Positions 9,174 through 17,214 of a stretch of 64,000 nt of DNA are shown one piece after another. Below the pieces are notes generated by a model. The model ran no database searches. It was not told where the DNA came from and saw nothing but the letters and a program-made list of their open reading frames with translations. Position numbers and translations under genes: made by a program. Each line of letters begins with the position of its first letter. Position 1 is the first letter of the stretch. The stretch comes from Pollutimonas bauzanensis (GTDB lineage Bacteria; Pseudomonadota; Gammaproteobacteria; Burkholderiales; Burkholderiaceae_B). The stretch is from contig NZ_FQXE01000002.1 in the NCBI RefSeq assembly GCF_900129885.1, forward strand, positions 496,001 to 560,000. The letters run 5' to 3'.

Positions 9174-9234
9174 TGTCAGCCCATTATAAGGGCCTTCCAT
9201 AAAGGCGCTTGCAGACCATGCAACGCCCCGCAGG

Positions 9235-10419
9235 ATGAACGCAGCGGCGGAACAATTTGACGGCCAGCCAACACCCGGGGCCGCGCAAATTCGACACGCG
9301 AAGACTGCGCATCCCAACCTTGCCTACCCGGAGACTGTTATTGCTTCCCCTGATTTTTTGCCACGCCAGCCTGACCCTTCGCCGGCGCCTCACACCCCTG
9401 TGCGCCCCGATTGGCTTGCCTTGCGACGAGAAGACATCCTCGACCCCGGGCTGCCCATCATTGACGCGCACCACCACCTATGGGAGTTTCCCGAGAAATC
9501 ATACGGCTGCTCCGACCTGCTGGCGGATATAGGGCAGGGACACAACATCACCGCAACGGTCTTTATCGAGTGCAAGACCGGCTATCGGACCAGCGGCGCG
9601 GAATCGCTACGCCCTGTCGGCGAAATCGAATTCGCGCGCTCGCAGGGAGAGCGCGCAGGGGGAGCCATCGATATTTGCGCGGGAATAGTCGGATACGCCG
9701 ATTTGCGCCTGGGAGCGGCGGTAGTGCCCGCGCTTCAGGCCCAGCAAGCCGCCGCGGGCGGCCGGCTGCGCGGCATCCGCAATATCACCGTCTGGCATGC
9801 GGATCCATCGCTGCGATTATCGGCGAGCCGGCCGCCCGCCGGCGTATTGTCGGACCCCATGTTCCGAATGGGATTCCGCCACCTGGCGCCCATGGGATTG
9901 AGCTTCGACGCATGGCTGGTCCATACCCAGCTCGATGAACTGCGCGCCCTGGCGCTCGATTTTCCCGGTACGCCTATCGTGCTGAACCATCTAGGCGGCC
10001 CTATCGCCATTGGTCCCTACACGGGACGACGCCAGGATGTCTTCATGGCGTGGCGCGGCGCCTTGGAAAGACTTGCCGGCTGCCCCAACGTCTTCATGAA
10101 AATAGGAGGATTCGGGATGCCGCTGTTCGGGTTCGAATTCCATCGCTTGCCAGTCCCGCCCAGCTCGGTACAGATAGCCGCCGCCGTACGGCCTTATGCC
10201 GAAACCTGCCTAGAGTTGTTCGGCGCCGGCCGCTGTATGTTCGAAAGCAACTTTCCAGTCGACAAGGGCAGCTTCGATTACTCCATTCTATGGAACGCTT
10301 TCAAACGCCTCGCGGCAGGCGCCTCGGCCACGGAGACCGCCTCGTTGTTTCACGACACCGCCGCCGACTTCTACGGCCTGGCTGGCGACCAACGCAGCCC
10401 CGTTCCTGCCGCTCGATGA
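9235..10419 (+). CDS. Amidohydrolase-2 family protein (possible lactonase)
   Basis: TIM-barrel metal-dependent hydrolase of the PF04909 type. The metal-binding start of the barrel is IIDAHHHLW (about residues 78-86), with a later IVLNHLGG strand and FESNFPVDK, whose Asp follows the last strand. This pattern is shared by 2-pyrone-4,6-dicarboxylate lactonase and sugar-lactonase-like amidohydrolases, so a lactone or amide substrate is likely. The first 60-70 residues are poorly conserved-looking and rich in Pro/Ala, and the ATG at 9235 has no clear ribosome site, so the true start may be further in. Divergent from the GntR gene at 8389, with site C between them. Confidence 0.82.
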   Translation: MNAAAEQFDGQPTPGAAQIRHAKTAHPNLAYPETVIASPDFLPRQPDPSPAPHTPVRPDWLALRREDILDPGLPIIDAHHHLWEFPEKSYGCSDLLADIGQGHNITATVFIECKTGYRTSGAESLRPVGEIEFARSQGERAGGAIDICAGIVGYADLRLGAAVVPALQAQQAAAGGRLRGIRNITVWHADPSLRLSASRPPAGVLSDPMFRMGFRHLAPMGLSFDAWLVHTQLDELRALALDFPGTPIVLNHLGGPIAIGPYTGRRQDVFMAWRGALERLAGCPNVFMKIGGFGMPLFGFEFHRLPVPPSSVQIAAAVRPYAETCLELFGAGRCMFESNFPVDKGSFDYSILWNAFKRLAAGASATETASLFHDTAADFYGLAGDQRSPVPAAR

Positions 10420-10495
10420 GCCTGGCCAGGGGCTCGCATCGGCGGCCGCCGATGCGATAGGCGCCAAACCGCGCATCGGCTTGGCGCCCGGCGGC

Positions 10496-11344
10496 TCAGT
10501 CCGCAGGAAAGTCCGCCGCAATTCCAGCGTCTCTCCAGGCTTCGACCTCGGCGAGGCGCGTGGACAGGGAGCGCGTTACCGCGTCGACGCCCCTCGCGCC
10601 AAGCACGAAATGCCGCGGCGGATCGTCGCTTTCGTAGGCCTGGATGATAGCCTGGGCAGCGCGGGCGGGGTCCCCCGCTTGTTTACCGCTGTTCTGCACG
10701 GCGCTTTGCATCCGGGCGCCGGCCGTCGCGGCGTAGTCCTCGATGCGATTCGGCGTCTGGACCAGCGACCGCCCCGCCCAGTCCGTGCGGAATGGCCCCG
10801 GTTCGATGCAGGTGACTGCAATGCCTAGCGGCCTACACTCGGCCGCGAGCGCATCCGACCAGCCTTCGATGGCATGCTTGCTGGCGGCGTAATAGCCCGA
10901 TCCCTGATACCCGATAAAGCCGGCCACCGACGTTATGTTGATCACGTGCCCTTTGCGCCGCGCGCGCATGCCGGCCAGCACTGCCCGGGTCACCGCGAAC
11001 AGGCCGAACACGTTTACATCGAATTGCGCGCGGATTTTCGCTTCCTCGCCCTCTTCCACGGAAGCTTGGTAGCCATAGCCCGCGTTGTTGACCAGCACGT
11101 CGATCCGGCCAAAACGTTGTTCGGCGGCCGCCACGGCGGCGGCGATCTGGCCGGGGTCGGTGACGTCCAGGTCCAGCGCCAGCGCGCGGTCCGGCGCATC
11201 GGCCACGAGATCGGCGATCCGTGCGCTATCGCGCGCGGTGGCGACCAGGCGCCAGCCGCGCGCCAGCACGAGCCTGGACAGCTCCTTGCCGAAGCCGCTG
11301 GAACAGCCCGTAATAAACCATACAGGGGTAGACAACGATTCCAT
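10496..11344 (-). CDS. Short-chain dehydrogenase/reductase
   Basis: 282-residue classical SDR with Rossmann motif TGCSSGFG (12-19), NNAGYG (about 87), catalytic Ser139 and Tyr152-x3-Lys156. The Arg residues after the second strand (ATARD) suggest NADP(H) preference. A ribosome site AAGGAAG precedes the ATG. It lies 38 bases downstream of the second GntR gene and may be the last gene of the module 2 operon. It could oxidise a 3-hydroxyacyl or alcohol intermediate, or act on the ketone or aldehyde released by retro-aldol cleavage; the substrate is not determinable. Confidence 0.88.
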   Translation of the reverse strand: MESLSTPVWFITGCSSGFGKELSRLVLARGWRLVATARDSARIADLVADAPDRALALDLDVTDPGQIAAAVAAAEQRFGRIDVLVNNAGYGYQASVEEGEEAKIRAQFDVNVFGLFAVTRAVLAGMRARRKGHVINITSVAGFIGYQGSGYYAASKHAIEGWSDALAAECRPLGIAVTCIEPGPFRTDWAGRSLVQTPNRIEDYAATAGARMQSAVQNSGKQAGDPARAAQAIIQAYESDDPPRHFVLGARGVDAVTRSLSTRLAEVEAWRDAGIAADFPAD

Positions 11345-11382
11345 CGGATATCTTCCTTATGAATGCGCGCCGAAAACCGGCG

Positions 11383-12030
11383 CTACTTCCGCGCAACTGG
11401 CAGAACATTTTTCGAAACACGGACCCAGCCCGTTTCAATATGATCGATCATTGCCGCGACCGCCGCTTTCTTGTCGCCGGCCTCGAGCTTGCGGATGATC
11501 TCGCCGTGCTCCTGCTGAAGGTGCTTGAAACGGACAGCTTGATCATCGTGGAAATTGAACGGGTATTTGGCCCACAATACGCGCACGAACTGCAGCGTCT
11601 GCGGGCGATCGGCGATTTCATAGAGGTAAAAATGGAACCGGACATTGGCCACCCGCACGGGATAGACTTCGCGCTCTTTGACCAGCTTGCTCAGTTGGCG
11701 ATGCATCTCGCGCAATTCCTCGATCTGAGCCTTCGTGATCCGCGCCACGGCCCTCTCTACCAGGTCCCGTTCCAGCAGAACACGCAACTCGAAGATCTCC
11801 CGGGCATTCTCGGGATCGATATCGGGCACCGACAGGCCCTTGTGCGGCACGCTGGCAACGAAACCCTCCATTTCAAGCACTTTCAGGGCTTCGCGCACCG
11901 GCGTGATCGATACCCCCAGTTCAGCCGCAATATCGGCCTGCTTCAACTTGTCGCCTCGCCCATATTCGCCCGAGATGATCCGTTCGCGCAGCCGCTCCGC
12001 CACCTGATCCAGCTTCGTTAGAAAAATCAT
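11383..12030 (-). CDS. GntR-family (FCD/FadR subgroup) transcriptional regulator, module 2
   Basis: 215 residues when started at the ATG at 12030 (MIFLTKLDQV); an in-frame start at 12087 would add 19 residues with no family match. Winged helix at about 10-75 with SITPVREALKVLEMEG, then an FCD domain. It shares the recognition helix SITPVREALK and much of the FCD domain (LYEIADRPQTLQFVRVLWAKYPF) with the regulator at 8389, pointing to a gene duplication that went with the duplication of the catabolic module. It lies between the DUF35 gene and the SDR on the same strand, so the operon may be self-regulated. Confidence 0.88.
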   Translation of the reverse strand: MIFLTKLDQVAERLRERIISGEYGRGDKLKQADIAAELGVSITPVREALKVLEMEGFVASVPHKGLSVPDIDPENAREIFELRVLLERDLVERAVARITKAQIEELREMHRQLSKLVKEREVYPVRVANVRFHFYLYEIADRPQTLQFVRVLWAKYPFNFHDDQAVRFKHLQQEHGEIIRKLEAGDKKAAVAAMIDHIETGWVRVSKNVLPVARK

Positions 12031-12214
12031 ATGTATCCCAGTAGTTATAATCCATGCCGCTCCGTTCGCGCCCGCCGCTGTCCGCATCCTTGTATGGTAC
12101 GGCCATCGCCTCGGCTGCGCATTGCCCCGATATTGTAGGGGACCGAGCCGGGATACGCTCAGCCCGCAGAATATTCTCGTCAGGAGTCATCGGCACGGTT
12201 TCCCCGCCGGCCCT

Positions 12215-12658
12215 TCATGCCTGCTTTCGGCTTTCCCCATCCATGATGAACCGCGGCAGTCTGAAACCATCCGCCATCGTGATATACGTCATTTTTACCA
12301 GCGTGCCTATCCAGCTGCCTTCCGGAACCGGCGGCTCCAGGTTGGAAATCAGCACAGGCCCCTCTTCGAGGCGCACGGCCGCCACATTGTAGGGCGCCGG
12401 ATAGGCGCCGAGATAGCTCTTGTGGAAAATCACCCAGGAGATCACGCGTCCGCGCCCCGACAGCGCTTGCCATTCGAGTTCCGACGACAGGCAATGCCCG
12501 CAGACCGGGGCAGGCGGGTACTGGAATTGGCCGCAGCCCTTGCAGCACTGCAAACGCATCGCGCCTTCCCTTATGCTCTGCCACATGGGCTCATCGTAAA
12601 GGCCCATCACAGGCTGAGGCGTGGGGGGAATGGCGGATAATGCTGTTTCTTGGCTCAT
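12215..12658 (-). CDS. DUF35 (zinc ribbon/OB-fold) partner of thiolase-like protein, module 2
   Basis: 147-residue paralogue of the DUF35 protein at 2984-3397. It has the zinc ribbon CKGCG then CGHC, with ten residues between the two pairs, and the OB-fold strand LSGRGRVISW followed by RLEEGPVLISN. The ATG at 12658 has AAGGGA upstream and lies 13 bases after the thiolase-like stop. The protein is expected to form a complex with the product of 12672-13859 and contribute to acyl-CoA binding. The 184 bases downstream, before the GntR gene, show no gene. Confidence 0.88.
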   Translation of the reverse strand: MSQETALSAIPPTPQPVMGLYDEPMWQSIREGAMRLQCCKGCGQFQYPPAPVCGHCLSSELEWQALSGRGRVISWVIFHKSYLGAYPAPYNVAAVRLEEGPVLISNLEPPVPEGSWIGTLVKMTYITMADGFRLPRFIMDGESRKQA

Positions 12659-12671
12659 GGTGCGTCCCTTC

Positions 12672-13859
12672 CTATCGGCTATAGATGATCGAGACGGCCT
12701 TCCCGGCGACATCCGACGTGTAATGGGCGTGGCGGCAATCGGCGACCTGGCGCTCGCCGCAGTCGCCGCGCAGCTGGCGCACGCATTCGATCTGATGCGC
12801 CCAGCCCTGCATATACGTTTCCGACAAGTGGCCGCCGCTCGTATTGGTCGGCAGCTTTCCGCCCGGGCCGATGCCGTCTTCCCTGAGAAAACGCCCCGCG
12901 TCCCCGACCTGGCAATAGCCGTATCCTTCGAGCGCGAGCGGCACGTGAACCGAAAAGCTGTCATAGACCTGGAACAAGTCCATGTCCTCGGGGCCGAATC
13001 CCGCCATATCGTATACCTGCCGCGCGCAGTCCTGCTGCGCCGGCAGATAGAAGTCGGTAAGCCGCGGCTCGAGGCTGGTTGCGCCGCGATTCAAGTCGCG
13101 CCGGCCCACGGCCTCGATATAGATCGCCGGCTTGGCGAGGCGCGCGGCGCGCTCGGCCGTCGTGATGATCAACGCGACGCCGCCGTCATTGATCATGCAG
13201 TAGTCGTAAAGGCGCAGAGGTTCGCAGATATACTGGGCCTGGCGATAGTCGTCGAGCGTAATGCGCTTGCGCATCACGGCATTCGGATTCATCGACGACC
13301 ACGCCCTCTGAGCGACGGCGACCTGCCCGAGGTCCAGGGGATCGAAGCCGCGCTCTTCGCAGTATGCGCGGAATGTCAAGGCGTAAAGCGCGCCCTGGGA
13401 CGTCAGGCCCCAGGGCGCGTGATAGACATATGACAGGAAGGCATCGCCGCCCATCGCTTGCGGGCCGCCATATTGGATCTTGGCCGAACGCTGGTCGTTG
13501 CCATAGACGAGCGCGATGGTCTCGGCCAGCCCCGCTTCGACCGCCGCGACTGCCTGCACGACCGACAGCACAGCGTCGGCCTGGTCGCCCCAGCGCGGTT
13601 CGATCCCGAGCACTTCCGACATGCGTTCGTAGGCGGTGGTCGGCCCGACGATCAGGCCATCGATGTCGTCGCGGGCCAGGCCGGCATCGGCCAGTGCCTC
13701 GCGGAATGCGATCGCGCCATACCCATAGCTATCGGCGGGCCTTTCGCCCGCGCGCACGCGCCGCCAATCCGCGGTCCAGTCTGTATGGCCCACGCCGACC
13801 ACAGCCGCGGCCCGCCGCAGAGGCGAAGCCGATTTTGTTGTTGCTCCCGTACCGCTCAT
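12672..13859 (-). CDS. Thiolase-fold protein lacking the catalytic cysteine (probable Ltp2-type retro-aldolase), module 2
   Basis: 395-residue paralogue of the protein at 3400-4530. It begins AAAVVGVGHTDW, has no Cys in the nucleophile loop (ADAVLSVVQAV), has YDSF (Tyr299) in place of HDxF, and a second Tyr349 in GGHLSETYMQGW, again 50 residues apart. I therefore predict a retro-aldol lyase acting on a 3-hydroxyacyl-CoA rather than a thiolase. The ATG at 13859 overlaps the TGA of the CoA-transferase gene (ATGA). A longer reading open to 14321 lies inside that transferase and is rejected. The gene order CoA-transferase, CoA-transferase, thiolase-like, DUF35 recalls the gene content of the bbs (benzylsuccinate) operon. 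Confidence 0.82.
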   Translation of the reverse strand: MSGTGATTKSASPLRRAAAVVGVGHTDWTADWRRVRAGERPADSYGYGAIAFREALADAGLARDDIDGLIVGPTTAYERMSEVLGIEPRWGDQADAVLSVVQAVAAVEAGLAETIALVYGNDQRSAKIQYGGPQAMGGDAFLSYVYHAPWGLTSQGALYALTFRAYCEERGFDPLDLGQVAVAQRAWSSMNPNAVMRKRITLDDYRQAQYICEPLRLYDYCMINDGGVALIITTAERAARLAKPAIYIEAVGRRDLNRGATSLEPRLTDFYLPAQQDCARQVYDMAGFGPEDMDLFQVYDSFSVHVPLALEGYGYCQVGDAGRFLREDGIGPGGKLPTNTSGGHLSETYMQGWAHQIECVRQLRGDCGERQVADCRHAHYTSDVAGKAVSIIYSR

Positions 13860-15073
13860 GACAGTATTCCTCGTTCGTTTAATGCCTCGATGCGCTCGGA
13901 TGACAGCCCGAGCAGGCCACCCAGCACCTGCCGTGTATGCTCGCCGAACAGCGGCGGGCGCCGCAGATCGATCCGTTCGCCGTCCACCGTGAACGGCAGC
14001 GAGCCGAGCAGCACCGGCCCGACTTCCGGATGCTCGATGTGCTGCCAATAGCGTCGATGCGCCAGTTGCGGATCGGTCTCGATGAGTTCGCGCGAGTTCG
14101 CGACAGAGGCCACCGGTATGCCTTGCGGGCGCAACAGCGCGACGATGTCCTGCGCGTCCTGTGTTCGCGTCCATGCCTCGACGGCCTGCTCGACGCGCTG
14201 GAGCGCCGCAAGCCGACCGGCCGCATCCGCAAGGCTCGCGTCGGCGGCCAGGTCGGCGCGCCCCATGGCTTGGGCGAGTGCGAGCCACTGTGTGTCGCTG
14301 GTCACAGCCAGCGCGACCCATGTATCGCCGCCGCGGGCGCGGAATATGCCATGGGGCGCATGGCGGCGGCTGCGATTGCCGGTCTGCGGCGGATTCTCTC
14401 CAGTGGCGCTCGCCTCGACAAGCGCCGGGCCGACGAAGTTCGCGGTGGACTCAACCTGAGACAGGTCGATCTTCATCCCGCGGCCGGTCTTGCGCCGATG
14501 CGCAAGCGCCGCCAATACGGCAAATGCCGCATGATAGGGGTTGGCCGCATGATCGGGGTAATGCGTGCCGGGGCCCACCAGGTCGCCAGGGCCATATGCC
14601 GTCTGCCACATAAGGCTGGTTACCGCGCTGATCGTCATGCCGACACCCAGCAATGCCGCGCGCGGCCCGTCCTGGCCATACATGGGCATCGACAGGTAAA
14701 TGATATCGGGCTTGATCTCGCGCAGCGCTTCGTAGCTGAAGCCCAGCCTGTCCATGGCGCCGGGGCCGAAGTTATTCGAGACGACGTCCGATCCGGCTAC
14801 CAGGTCCAGCACGATGCGCCGCGCTTCCTCGGTCTTCAGGTTCAGCGCCACGCTTTTTTTTCCGGTGTTGCGCGATGCGAAGTAGCCGCTGCGGTTGATG
14901 CCGGACACACCGTCCTTGAAAGGCCCGGCCGTGCGCACGGAATCGGGGCGTGTCATGCTTTCGACCTTGAGCACCTCCGCGCCGAAGTCGGAGAACACCT
15001 TCGTGCCGAACGGGCCGGCGCCCGCCCAGGTCAAGTCGGTAAAACGTATGCCTTTGAGAAAATCTGCCTGCAT
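13856..15073 (-). CDS. Class III (CaiB-type) CoA-transferase, module 2 subunit 1
   Basis: 405 residues, standard length. It starts LKGIRFTDLTWAGAGPFGTKVFSDF and has FGAEVLKVES, NLKTEEAR, and the TGRGMKIDLSQVES segment in which Glu208 occupies the catalytic Asp position of formyl-CoA transferase. GGAG precedes the ATG. Its stop overlaps the thiolase-like start (ATGA), and the other CoA-transferase ends 9 bases upstream, so the two CaiB proteins are co-translated and probably associate, as the two domains of the fused protein at 5770 must. The likely role is activation of a dicarboxylic or hydroxy acid to its CoA ester using an endogenous acyl-CoA. Confidence 0.9.
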   Translation of the reverse strand: MQADFLKGIRFTDLTWAGAGPFGTKVFSDFGAEVLKVESMTRPDSVRTAGPFKDGVSGINRSGYFASRNTGKKSVALNLKTEEARRIVLDLVAGSDVVSNNFGPGAMDRLGFSYEALREIKPDIIYLSMPMYGQDGPRAALLGVGMTISAVTSLMWQTAYGPGDLVGPGTHYPDHAANPYHAAFAVLAALAHRRKTGRGMKIDLSQVESTANFVGPALVEASATGENPPQTGNRSRRHAPHGIFRARGGDTWVALAVTSDTQWLALAQAMGRADLAADASLADAAGRLAALQRVEQAVEAWTRTQDAQDIVALLRPQGIPVASVANSRELIETDPQLAHRRYWQHIEHPEVGPVLLGSLPFTVDGERIDLRRPPLFGEHTRQVLGGLLGLSSERIEALNERGILS

Positions 15074-15082
15074 GAAACGCTC

Positions 15083-16228
15083 CTAGCGTGGAACTGTTGC
15101 CGCGCCTAGCGGTGAACTTGGAGAGACCGACCACACTGGTTCGGATAAACGATAGGGCGCGCCCGGGAACTGGACGCTGGCGCCGCAGTGCGCAAGCGAC
15201 ATCTGCTCGAAATAATTCCGATATTGAAGCTGTGGATCGTCGAGCACGTCGCGCACGGTATTGACGGGCGCCATGACGACCTTGCGTTTGATCGCTTCCT
15301 GAGTCAGCTCTTGCTTCGTGTACTGGCAAGTGAACGATTCGATCGTTTCGCGCAGAATACGTTTCGCCTCGCCGCCCAGGCGCCAGACACGGTCGGCCCA
15401 GCGCTCGGTGGATAGCTCCGCTCCCGCCGGGTGTCCGGTTTCACATATCCACGCGACCAATGAATTCCATGACACGCCCAAGGTGCGCGGCGCCGCGAGG
15501 AAAATCAGGCCGTCCTTGCAGGCGAACATGTCCTCGCTCGCGTCCCGCGTTCCTTCGCCGCCGCGCATCGAGATTTTCTTTTCGAAATCCCACATCTGTA
15601 TTGAGTTCTGTAAAGAATGCGCAATACATTCCTGCGCCGAGACATCGACCACGTGGCCGCGGCCTGCGGCAAGCGAGTCATATAGCGCGATAGACGTCGC
15701 CACACCCGCGTACACGCCGGTAATCATCGCGGTCTGCGAACCCGGCAGGCGCAGCGGCGCATTATCTAGCCTGCCGGACAGCCATGCGATGCCGCCCGCT
15801 GCCTGCAATGTAAGGTCGGTCGCCGGAGCATCCGCCCAGGGTCCCGTGCGCCCAAATGGCGAAATCGAGGTGATCACCGCCGATGGCGCGATCGATGACA
15901 ACCATGCCAGCTCGTCGTACAGAGGGCCGCCGCGCTCGAGCAGCACCACCTGCGCGGATTCCGCCAGCCCGGCAAACAAAGACCGCCCCTCGCCGGACTG
16001 CAGATCGATGACCCGGCTGTCCTTGCTTGCGTTCAGGAATTCGAATTCGTAGACCGCCGGCCCGTGCATGGCCTCGCCGTCACAGCTCGGCGACCCGCGG
16101 TCAGGCAATCCGCCGGGAGGTTCGATTCTCGTCACCACAGCGCCCAGATCGGCGAACAAGCGCCCGACATACCGGCCCATGCCATATGTCATATCGAGGA
16201 TATTCACATCATCAAACGGCCTTTCCAT
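15083..16228 (-). CDS. Class III (CaiB-type) CoA-transferase, module 2 subunit 2
   Basis: 381 residues, first gene of the module 2 operon, with AGAGGA before its ATG. More divergent than its neighbour: it begins VNILDMTYGMGRYVGRLFADLGAVVTRIE, and the CoA-site turn reads GRGHVVDVSAQE, with Glu200 at the catalytic Asp position. It resembles the N-terminal domain of the fused enzyme in being the less canonical half of a pair, which suggests that in both modules one CaiB unit is catalytic and the other structural or specificity-setting. That division of labour is inference. Confidence 0.87.
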   Translation of the reverse strand: MERPFDDVNILDMTYGMGRYVGRLFADLGAVVTRIEPPGGLPDRGSPSCDGEAMHGPAVYEFEFLNASKDSRVIDLQSGEGRSLFAGLAESAQVVLLERGGPLYDELAWLSSIAPSAVITSISPFGRTGPWADAPATDLTLQAAGGIAWLSGRLDNAPLRLPGSQTAMITGVYAGVATSIALYDSLAAGRGHVVDVSAQECIAHSLQNSIQMWDFEKKISMRGGEGTRDASEDMFACKDGLIFLAAPRTLGVSWNSLVAWICETGHPAGAELSTERWADRVWRLGGEAKRILRETIESFTCQYTKQELTQEAIKRKVVMAPVNTVRDVLDDPQLQYRNYFEQMSLAHCGASVQFPGAPYRLSEPVWSVSPSSPLGAATVPR

Positions 16229-16280
16229 TTTGTCCTCTAGTTTCTCTGTTCTTCTTGCTTAGCCAAGAACCGGAGCTTCA

Positions 16281-16316
16281 CTATAATATAATTTATATTT
16301 TATTTTAATACAATAA
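16281..16316. promoter_or_regulatory. AT-rich putative operator/promoter upstream of the module 2 operon (site D)
   Basis: The divergent gap 16229-16565 (337 bases) contains no gene. This island, 53-88 bases upstream of the CoA-transferase start, has TATATTTTAT at 16294-16303, identical to words at 5567 and 9160, and ATAATTTATAT at 16288-16298, the exact reverse complement of 5698-5708. It is likely the promoter/operator of the module 2 operon. Confidence 0.5.
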
Positions 16317-16468
16317 TTGGCGTGCCTGGTCTGTTTAAACATTGTTTCGTTTGGGGTCGTATGAGAGGTTCCTGGCCGCGGGGCGCTGGACGGATGAAGA
16401 GCATATGAAAGCGCGGACGCCTGCCATCGGGCGAACTTTCCATAAGCTCATGCCAAGTTGGAATGGCT

Positions 16469-16492
16469 TTTATAATGCATTATATATTATCA
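16469..16492. promoter_or_regulatory. AT-rich putative operator upstream of the flavin reductase gene (site E)
   Basis: Second AT island of the 16229-16565 gap. It holds ATAATGCAT at 16472-16480, identical to 5551-5559, running into TATATATTAT. It lies about 75-95 bases upstream of the GTG at 16566 and so could serve the divergent flavin reductase gene. The stretch between sites D and E shows no recognisable element. Confidence 0.45.
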
Positions 16493-16565
16493 TGGCATAG
16501 CGGCCTTAAACGGGCCGGCAAGCGCCAGACGCCCGTCGCTCGCTCATCTCTTCCTGGAAACAACC

Positions 16566-17213
16566 GTGTACTTTGACTTCTCCTCACTCGATCCGCAGCG
16601 GCGCTACAAACTGTTGTCGGCGACTGTCACTCCGCGGCCTATAGCCTGGGTTTCATCGATAGGGGCTGACGGGCAGCCCAATGCCGCGCCCTTCTCTTTC
16701 TTCAATGTTTTCGGCGAGGATCCCGCCACGGTCGGCTTTGCGATCAATCACAGATCGAGCGTCGATCGCAAAGACACCGGCGAAAACATCCGGCACCAGC
16801 AAGAGTTCGTCGTCAATCTCGTCAGCGAAGACACGCTGCGGCAGATGAATATCTCGGCGATTGAGTTCGGTCCGGAGACCAACGAGCTGGCCGAGGCCGG
16901 GCTGACTCCCGCGCCGTCGACGGCCATCCGCACACCGAGCATCGCCGAGAGCCGCGTGGCGCTCGAATGCCGGCTGATGCAAATCGTCAAGCTTGGGCCC
17001 ATGCGTTCGCTGATCCTCGGCGAAGTGCTGGCAATGCATATCCGCGACAATGCAGTGCTAGACCGCGAGAATTGCCTGATCGACACGCCGCGCCTGGAGA
17101 TCATCGGCCGGATGCAGGCCCACACCTATATCCGGACGGCCGACACCTTGCGCATGCCGACCATTCCGCTCGAAGAATGGGAAGCCAGGCGCAAAACCAG
17201 CCAGGACGGCTGA
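16566..17213 (+). CDS. Flavin reductase-like (FMN-binding split barrel) protein
   Basis: 215 residues starting at GTG. It has the flavin reductase-like domain (PF01613) of the flavoredoxin/DIM6-NTAB group: TPRPIAWVSSIGADGQPNAAPFSFFNVFGEDPATVGF-type N-terminal half with the FMN-contacting PRPIAWVSS and APFSFFN segments, then a split-barrel C-terminal half ending PRLEIIGRMQAHTYIR. Such proteins bind FMN and either supply reduced flavin to a monooxygenase or act as stand-alone oxidoreductases. No flavin monooxygenase partner is visible in the window. It is divergent from the module 2 operon, shares its regulatory gap, and ends two bases before the convergent methyltransferase gene. Confidence 0.88.
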   Translation: MYFDFSSLDPQRRYKLLSATVTPRPIAWVSSIGADGQPNAAPFSFFNVFGEDPATVGFAINHRSSVDRKDTGENIRHQQEFVVNLVSEDTLRQMNISAIEFGPETNELAEAGLTPAPSTAIRTPSIAESRVALECRLMQIVKLGPMRSLILGEVLAMHIRDNAVLDRENCLIDTPRLEIIGRMQAHTYIRTADTLRMPTIPLEEWEARRKTSQDG

Positions 17214-17214
17214 G

